18,001 nt of DNA. It comes from VFMC01 sp044359565 (GTDB taxonomy: Bacteria > Actinomycetota > Acidimicrobiia > Acidimicrobiales > Ilumatobacteraceae). The position numbers were made by a program, and so were the translations under genes. Under the pieces are notes generated by a model that did no database searches, had not been told where the DNA came from, and saw only the letters and a program-made list of their open reading frames with translations. The stretch's first letter is position 1. Each line of letters opens with the position of its first letter. Of the stretch, positions 13,682 through 18,001 are shown piece after piece. The stretch is from NCBI GenBank assembly GCA_044359565.1, contig JBIKLX010000050.1, positions 1 through 18,001 on the forward strand. The letters run 5' to 3'.

Positions 13682-15471
13682 CGCGGCCGAGCCGGCGCAT
13701 CGCCGCGACCGCGGTCGGGCCGGTCGCTGCGCTCGGGCCGGTCGCCGCCGTTGGGCTGCTCGACGTAGCGGCGCACGGTGACCTTCTTGCCGCGAATGGT
13801 GGCGTGGCGCAGCGCGCTGACCACCCGGTCGACATCGCCCTCGGGCACCCCGACCAGCGAATAGGTGCTCGACACCGAGATCGGGCCGATCTGCTTGCCG
13901 CTGAGGTCGGTCTCGTTGGCGATGGCGCCGACGAGGTCGCGCGGCGTGACGTTCGCATTGCGCCCGAGGCCGATGTACAGACGAGCGCGGGGACCGGAAT
14001 CGGTCGAACCCCGGTCGCTGCCCCGGTCGCTCCGCTCGGGGCGGTCGCCGCGGTCGGTTCGATCCTGACGGTCGGGACGCTCTTTGCGCACCGAGGCGTC
14101 GGCGATCTCGCGGTCGGTAGCGGTGTTCGGATAGCGCGCCTGGTGCAGCAGTCGGAGTGCGGCGATGGCCACCTCGCGCGGGTCGTGGTCGGCGGCGAGG
14201 GCATCGACCATGGCGGCGACGGCGTCGCGATCGGTGCCTTCAGCGGCCATGGCAGTGCGCAGTTCGTCGACGGTGCGTTCGGCGCGGCGGGCGCGCATCT
14301 CGGCCACCGACGGCACCGGTGAGATGTCGATGCGCTGGCGGGTGAGTCGCTCGATGTTGGCGAGCATCCGCTGCTCGCGTGGCTCGGCCAGGGTGAGGGC
14401 CACGCCCTCGCGTCCGGCGCGACCCACGCGGCCGATGCGGTGCACGTAGGCCTCGGGAGCCGATGGCACGTCGTAGTTCACCACGTGGGTGAGCAGATCG
14501 AGGTCGAGGCCGCGGGCCGCGACATCGGTGGCGATGAGCAACTCGGCGGCGCCCGAACGCATGCGGCTCATCACCCGGTCGCGCTGCTCTTGGCCCATAC
14601 CGCCGTGCAGCGCCTCGGCCCGGTAGCCGCGCTTGCCGAGCAACTCGGTGAGCTCGTCGACCTCGGTGCGCGTGCGGCAGAACACGATGGCGGCAGCGGG
14701 CACCTCGACGTCGAGCAGTCGACCGAGCGCGGCAGGCTTGTTGGCGCGGGTGACCACGTACGCGCGCTGGCTCACCAGACTGGGGCCGGCCTCGTTCGAT
14801 TCGCGTCCCACGCGCACGGTGATGGGCTGGTGCTGATGGCGGGCGGCGATGGCGTTGATGCGTGGCGGCAGCGTGGCCGAGAACAGCACCGTCTGGCGCA
14901 CCGAGGGGGTCGACGACAGCAGTTCGTCGATGTCGTCGGCGAACCCCATGTCGAGCATCTCGTCGGCCTCGTCGAGCACCACCGTCTCGACCGAGTCGAG
15001 CGACAGCGTGCCGCGGCGCAGGTGGTCGAGCGCACGGCCCGGTGTGGCCACCACCACATGGGCGCCCCGCTCGAGCAGACCCAGTTGGCGGCCGATCGAC
15101 TGGCCGCCGTACACCGGAACGACCCGAACGCCCAGGGAGCGGCCGTAGGTGCTCATGGCCTCGGCCACCTGCACGGCCAGTTCGCGGGTGGGCACCAGCA
15201 CGAGGGCCATCGGCGCACCGGCCGGGCGGCCGTCGAGCCGTTCGAGGACGGGCAGCGCGAACGCGGCGGTCTTGCCGGTACCGGTGGCTGCCTGGCCGAG
15301 GACGTCGCGGCCGGTGAGCATCGCAGGGATGGCTTCGCGCTGGATGGGTGTGGGTTCTTCGTAGCCGAGGGCCACCAGAGTGTCGAGCAGTTCCGAGCGC
15401 AGTCCGAGCGCCGCGAATCCACTTGCATCCTCAGCGAGGCCACCCAGCTCAGTGCCGAGGTCAGAGTTCAT
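13645..15471 (-). CDS. deaD: DEAD-box ATP-dependent RNA helicase (DeaD/CsdA type)
   Basis: This 608-residue protein has a Q-motif (about 38-44, YEEPTPIQ), motif I AATGTGKT (61-68), PTRELA (94-99), TPGR (143-146), DEAD (167-170), SAT (198-200) and the C-terminal ATDVAARGLD and HRIGRVGRAG (344-353). An RRM-like DbpA-type RNA-binding domain follows (about 497-569; ARLYIGLGRNANVTPRDLVG). Two basic/acidic Arg-Asp-rich tracts flank it (about 462-488 and 575-593), both containing GDRPERSDR. The expected role is unwinding RNA for ribosome assembly or mRNA turnover, often in the cold. The ATG at 15471 follows AGAGGA by 1 nt, and a TACCCT box lies 9 nt upstream, so either weak SD use or near-leaderless initiation applies. 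The HDOD gene ends only 19 bp upstream, so co-transcription is possible. Confidence 0.95.
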   Translation of the reverse strand: MNSDLGTELGGLAEDASGFAALGLRSELLDTLVALGYEEPTPIQREAIPAMLTGRDVLGQAATGTGKTAAFALPVLERLDGRPAGAPMALVLVPTRELAVQVAEAMSTYGRSLGVRVVPVYGGQSIGRQLGLLERGAHVVVATPGRALDHLRRGTLSLDSVETVVLDEADEMLDMGFADDIDELLSSTPSVRQTVLFSATLPPRINAIAARHQHQPITVRVGRESNEAGPSLVSQRAYVVTRANKPAALGRLLDVEVPAAAIVFCRTRTEVDELTELLGKRGYRAEALHGGMGQEQRDRVMSRMRSGAAELLIATDVAARGLDLDLLTHVVNYDVPSAPEAYVHRIGRVGRAGREGVALTLAEPREQRMLANIERLTRQRIDISPVPSVAEMRARRAERTVDELRTAMAAEGTDRDAVAAMVDALAADHDPREVAIAALRLLHQARYPNTATDREIADASVRKERPDRQDRTDRGDRPERSDRGSDRGSTDSGPRARLYIGLGRNANVTPRDLVGAIANETDLSGKQIGPISVSSTYSLVGVPEGDVDRVVSALRHATIRGKKVTVRRYVEQPNGGDRPERSDRPDRGRGDAPARPRQAGKPVRRERW

Positions 15472-15490
15472 GTCCTCTGCAGGGTACCCC

Positions 15491-16387
15491 TCATCGGTTC
15501 TGCAGCCACGCGTGCAGTGCAGCCGCCTCGTGATCGACTACCTCGAGGATCTCGTCGATGTCGTCCTCGGCGATGCCGATCGCCATCGCCCGCATGAAGT
15601 CGCCTTCCACCAATGCCTCCGAAGCCGCCACGGCACGGGCCACGCCGGGGAGCACTTCGGCGTCGTCGTGATGGCGGCTCACCGCGTGGAGCAGCGCTTG
15701 GGGCAACTGCCATGCCTGCAGCACCAGCAGACCGGCCGTCTGGTGGTGCATCCCGAACATCCGTACCTGCGCCTCGAGGGGCTCGGTGGCGTCCTGGCTC
15801 AGGCTCCACAGCCCCGGTGCGCAGCGGAACAGCAGCGCCTCGCCCACATCGTGCAGCAGTCCACCCGAGAACGAGTCGCCGACCGGTTCGTCGAGAAGGT
15901 CGGCGCAGAACCCGGCGCCGACCGCCACGCGTGCCGAGTGGTCGAGGAAGCGTGGTGGCACCTGCGCCTCGGTGATGCCCATGGCCACCATGGCCGACAA
16001 CGCTCGCACTGCCGAGAAGCCGATCACTCCCACTGCCTGCTTCACTGTCGACACCCGCTGCTGCTGGCCGTAGTACGCAGTGTTGGCGAGGCGCAGCACG
16101 CGCAAGGCGAGGAACGGGTCGAGTTCGATGAGGCCGGCGAGCTTGCGTGCATCGACACGGTCGTCGTCGGCGGCCTGCATCACGGCCAGTGCAACGCTCG
16201 ACTGGGGTGTGGTGTCGAACAACTGCTGAATGAGCGCTTCGAGACGGTGGCGAGCCGAGTCTTCGGGCTGCTCGGGGTCGAACTGCATCGAATCGGCCGA
16301 GGCGAACTGGTCGATCAGGCTTGCCGTACGGGGGTGCGTCTCACCGCGCGCTCGATCGCGGTCGCGGCGGGACGAACTCCAAGACAT
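15491..16387 (-). CDS. HDOD-domain protein (signalling/regulatory)
   Basis: From the ATG at 16387 it is 298 residues. After a short charged, disordered N-terminus (about 1-45), an HDOD domain (about 55-255) shows LIELDPFLALRVLRLANTAYYG, VSTVKQAVGVIGFSAVRAL and GGLLHDVGEALLF. HDOD domains are degenerate HD phosphohydrolase relatives, often linked to signal transduction (motility, stress, cyclic-di-GMP networks), generally without catalysis; here the H-D pair in LLHDVG is kept but the full HD metal set is not evident. The start is chosen because TACAGT (16399-16394) lies exactly 6 nt before this ATG (leaderless), in the 43-bp gap to the divergent SRPBCC gene. A longer frame upstream would run antisense through that gene. 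Confidence 0.9.
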   Translation of the reverse strand: MSWSSSRRDRDRARGETHPRTASLIDQFASADSMQFDPEQPEDSARHRLEALIQQLFDTTPQSSVALAVMQAADDDRVDARKLAGLIELDPFLALRVLRLANTAYYGQQQRVSTVKQAVGVIGFSAVRALSAMVAMGITEAQVPPRFLDHSARVAVGAGFCADLLDEPVGDSFSGGLLHDVGEALLFRCAPGLWSLSQDATEPLEAQVRMFGMHHQTAGLLVLQAWQLPQALLHAVSRHHDDAEVLPGVARAVAASEALVEGDFMRAMAIGIAEDDIDEILEVVDHEAAALHAWLQNR

Positions 16388-16393
16388 GCTCCC

Positions 16394-16399
16394 ACTGTA
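16394..16399 (-). promoter_or_regulatory. -10 box of the leaderless HDOD gene
   Basis: On the minus strand, TACAGT lies 6 nt before the ATG at 16387. The expected -35 position falls over the -10 box of the divergent SRPBCC gene, so the two promoters occupy the same DNA. Confidence 0.55.
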
Positions 16400-16418
16400 C
16401 GAGTCGCACCGCGACGGG

Positions 16419-16424
16419 TACGGT
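16419..16424 (+). promoter_or_regulatory. -10 box of the leaderless SRPBCC gene
   Basis: TACGGT lies 6 nt before the ATG at 16431, and no Shine-Dalgarno is present. Its expected -35 position falls over the -10 box of the divergent HDOD gene. Confidence 0.55.
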
Positions 16425-16430
16425 TCGGCC

Positions 16431-16919
16431 ATGAGCGAAACACCCATCCCCGCAGCATCGTCGTCCGGCGACGTCGAGAGCGTCGAGCGAGTCATTCCCG
16501 CTCCGGCCGCAGCCATCTTCGCCCTCATCGCCGACCCCGCCCGCCACCATCAGATCGACGGCTCGGGCACGGTGCGCGAGGCCAAGGGTGCGGCCCAGCC
16601 GCTGGCACTCGGCGTCACGTTCGGCATGGCGATGAAGATGGGTATCCCGTACTCGATGGAGAACGAGGTCATCGAGTTCGAACAAGACCGCCGTATCGCC
16701 TGGCAGACCCGCCCCTCCATCGGGTTCATGCGCCGCTTCGTGGGCGGTCGCATCTGGCGGTACGAACTCGAATCGGTGGAGGGTGGCACCCTGGTGCGCG
16801 AGAGCTGGGACATCAGCCAGGAGCGGGTGAAGAAGGCCGTCGAACCGCTGCGGTCGCGCACTCGTGCCGCGATGGCCGCCACCCTCGAGCGCATCGAGCA
16901 GGTCGTCACCGCCAAGTAG
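16431..16919 (+). CDS. SRPBCC (START-like) family protein
   Basis: This 162-residue protein fits the family length for a single START-like domain. VERVIPAPAAAIFALIADPARHHQIDGSGTV is the classic first strand and helix of the SRPBCC/polyketide-cyclase fold. The central part (TFGMAMKMGIPYSMENEVIEFEQDRRIAWQTRP) and the WRYELESVEGGTLVRESWD strand pair complete the cavity, followed by a long C-terminal helix (RSRTRAAMAATLERIEQVV). The fold binds a hydrophobic ligand; neither ligand nor reaction can be assigned. The gene is leaderless, divergent from the HDOD gene, and convergent with the M23 peptidase gene. Confidence 0.9.
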   Translation: MSETPIPAASSSGDVESVERVIPAPAAAIFALIADPARHHQIDGSGTVREAKGAAQPLALGVTFGMAMKMGIPYSMENEVIEFEQDRRIAWQTRPSIGFMRRFVGGRIWRYELESVEGGTLVRESWDISQERVKKAVEPLRSRTRAAMAATLERIEQVVTAK

Positions 16920-16930
16920 GCGTGTCGCCG

Positions 16931-16958
16931 GTGTGCTCCGTCAGGAGACGGAACACGC
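16931..16958. terminator. Hairpin between convergent SRPBCC and M23 genes
   Basis: TCCGTC (16937-16942), loop AGGA and GACGGA (16947-16952) form a 6-bp stem. It is extended after one C/A mismatch by GTG/CAC, a G-U and a G-C pair. It lies 11 nt after the SRPBCC stop and overlaps the last codons and stop (16943-16941) of the M23 gene, so it could end transcription from both sides. No U-tract follows, as is common in high-GC actinobacteria. Confidence 0.55.
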
Positions 16959-17681
16959 CTTGGGTATCTGGAGCAGCGGGAGCGGGTCGACCGCTGGGCT
17001 GCGTGGGCCGCCTGGGTGTACCTCGAAGTGCAGGTGGTAGTTGCCCGGGCCCGGGTTACCGGTGTCGCCCACGAAGCCGATCACGTCGCCGCGCGCCACG
17101 GTGCTGCCCTTGGTGAGGCCCGGGGCGAACGCCGACAGGTGGGCGTAGAAGTAGTAGGTGCCACCGACAGCGGTGAGACCCCACGAGTTGCCTGCCAGGG
17201 GCGACGACACATTGGTCTGTTCGCTGAGCACCCCGTCGGCCACCGCGTACACCGGCTGGCCTTGCGTGGCGAGCAGGTCGATGCCTTCGTGCCGTCGTCC
17301 CCCGCTTCGGGGGTCACCGAAGTTGTCGAGGATGGAGCACCGCGGCGACGGATCCATCGGGAACATGATGGTGCCCATCTGCTTCAGCCGGTCGGCCCGC
17401 TGACTGGCCGAGGCCGAGCCTGCGATACCCGTCGCAGCGATGGCCGACGCCTCGAGCGGAGCGCCGTCGGTTGTGCCGCCCGATGCACCGTCGTCGGAGG
17501 CGAACGCCTGAGTTACCCGCGGCATGCGACCGCTGCGGCCAGCGAGCGCGACGAGGCCTCCTGCCAGCACCACAGCGCCGCCCAGCAGCACACCGCGGCG
17601 GGTGGTGCCGTGCAGGTGCACCGGCTGTGATTCAGGTGCCGGTTCAGGTCCTGGCGGGAATGAAAGGTGGGCGTCGCACAT
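16941..17681 (-). CDS. M23-family metallopeptidase with N-terminal Tat-like signal/anchor
   Basis: This 246-residue protein has a C-terminal LytM/M23 domain (about 108-235). The zinc ligands are H131 and D135 (RRHEGIDLL) and H218 of YHLHFEV (216-218), with H181 (YAHLS) as the catalytic-type His, so the site is intact. Family members cut peptidoglycan peptide cross-links or, when inactive, activate amidases. The N-terminal region has TTRRGVLLGGAVVLAGGLVALAG (27-48), a twin-arginine-like signal or membrane anchor preceded by about 26 Pro-rich residues, then a Gly/Ser/Ala-rich linker. Two cysteines (C115 and the near-terminal C243) may pair outside the cell. The start ATG at 17681 has no good Shine-Dalgarno; a downstream start would still have to precede the RR motif. 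The protein ends at TGA 16943-16941. Confidence 0.92.
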   Translation of the reverse strand: MCDAHLSFPPGPEPAPESQPVHLHGTTRRGVLLGGAVVLAGGLVALAGRSGRMPRVTQAFASDDGASGGTTDGAPLEASAIAATGIAGSASASQRADRLKQMGTIMFPMDPSPRCSILDNFGDPRSGGRRHEGIDLLATQGQPVYAVADGVLSEQTNVSSPLAGNSWGLTAVGGTYYFYAHLSAFAPGLTKGSTVARGDVIGFVGDTGNPGPGNYHLHFEVHPGGPRSPAVDPLPLLQIPKACSVS

Positions 17682-17851
17682 GTCGGGGCTCGTTCGAGTA
17701 CGCGTAACAGCAGGCCGCCCGGGTGCAGGTTACCGCTCGCGTCGGGTCGGTAGCTGGTCAGGGCTTCTCACACGCCTCTTACCTTGGCGCGATAGACCCC
17801 TCACCATCGGGGTTCAGAGTGGTCTTCACCAACCACCACCCCCACCCCCTT

Positions 17852-17857
17852 GGAGGA
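17852..17857 (+). promoter_or_regulatory. Strong ribosome binding site of the last gene
   Basis: GGAGGA is placed 6 nt before the ATG at 17864. A 6-bp hairpin (ACCCC/GGGGT core, about 17796-17815) lies about 40 nt upstream, in what is probably the 5' leader. Unlike most genes here, this one clearly uses a leader and a Shine-Dalgarno. Confidence 0.7.
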
Positions 17858-17863
17858 ACCATC

Positions 17864-18001
17864 ATGAACAAGAAATTCGCCATCGCCGGTCTCACTGCAG
17901 GTCTCGTCGCCGGTTCCGGCGCCGGGCTGATCCTCAGCCAGAGTGGCTTCGCTGGCGCCTCGAACGCTCCGGCCATCGTCGCCACCGTCGGCGACAGCTC
18001 C
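17864..18001 (+). CDS. Secreted protein, N-terminal part only (runs off window)
   Basis: Forty-six codons are visible: MNKKFAIAGLTAGLVAGSGAG followed by LILSQSGFAGASNAPAIVATVG. This is a standard Sec signal peptide with a short basic N-region and a hydrophobic core; cleavage is likely after an Ala near residue 30-32 (GFAGAS). The mature part is almost entirely outside the window, so no function can be given. The start is well supported by the GGAGGA site. It is divergent from the M23 peptidase gene, with 182 bp between starts. Confidence 0.8.
   Translation, partial: MNKKFAIAGLTAGLVAGSGAGLILSQSGFAGASNAPAIVATVGDSS

Noticed and set aside
12512..14322. Long plus-strand frame 12370-14322 running across the membrane protein and helicase genes
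   Set aside because: It is a different frame from the membrane protein and shows no domain. The TTG start with AAGGA and the hydrophobic segments fix the real frame.
16388..16528. N-terminal extension of the HDOD gene to 16528
   Set aside because: It would overlap the SRPBCC gene antisense. The ATG at 16387 has a well-placed TACAGT box.

Overview
The window is high-GC (by eye about two thirds G+C or more), densely coded actinobacterial DNA. An Acidimicrobiia-like organism is my best guess, from codon use, GTG/TTG starts, many leaderless-looking genes (TANNNT placed 6-7 nt before the start codon) and family content. No tRNA, rRNA, CRISPR or insertion sequence was seen, and no gene-free gap exceeds about 210 bp.

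Layout. (1) 1-1306, minus: Rieske ring-hydroxylating oxygenase alpha subunit, cut at its C-terminus by the window edge. Two 18-bp palindromes lie upstream. (2) 1448-2281, minus: exodeoxyribonuclease III. (3) 2330-4093, plus: one gene that a standard caller would split at an in-frame TGA. The TGA sits in the motif U-G-S-C and is followed by a bacterial SECIS-like hairpin, so I read it as a UGSC-family selenoprotein of 587 residues. (4) 4126-9801, plus: a tightly overlapped cluster with its own promoter: PIG-L deacetylase, a broken gene, DegT/StrS PLP aminotransferase, Gfo/Idh/MocA oxidoreductase, ROK regulator, metal-dependent (Fe-ADH/glycerol-1-phosphate-type) dehydrogenase, and the two ends of an internally deleted sugar ABC-transporter ATPase gene. 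It looks like a catabolic or modification pathway for an amino sugar or aminocyclitol. (5) 9838-18001: a hypothetical Ala-rich protein, 6-phosphofructokinase, an AMIN-like lipoprotein, a polytopic membrane protein, a DEAD-box RNA helicase, an HDOD protein, an SRPBCC protein, an M23 peptidase and the start of a secreted protein.

Main results. The most notable feature is the selenoprotein with recoded UGA and SECIS, which implies that this organism has the selenocysteine machinery (not in this window). Second is the sugar cluster, in which two genes keep both ends but have lost their middles and are out of frame, through real decay or an assembly error. Third is the inverted-twin operator upstream of the Rieske gene. 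Fourth is the repeated leaderless promoter architecture, including two divergent leaderless genes only 43 bp apart.
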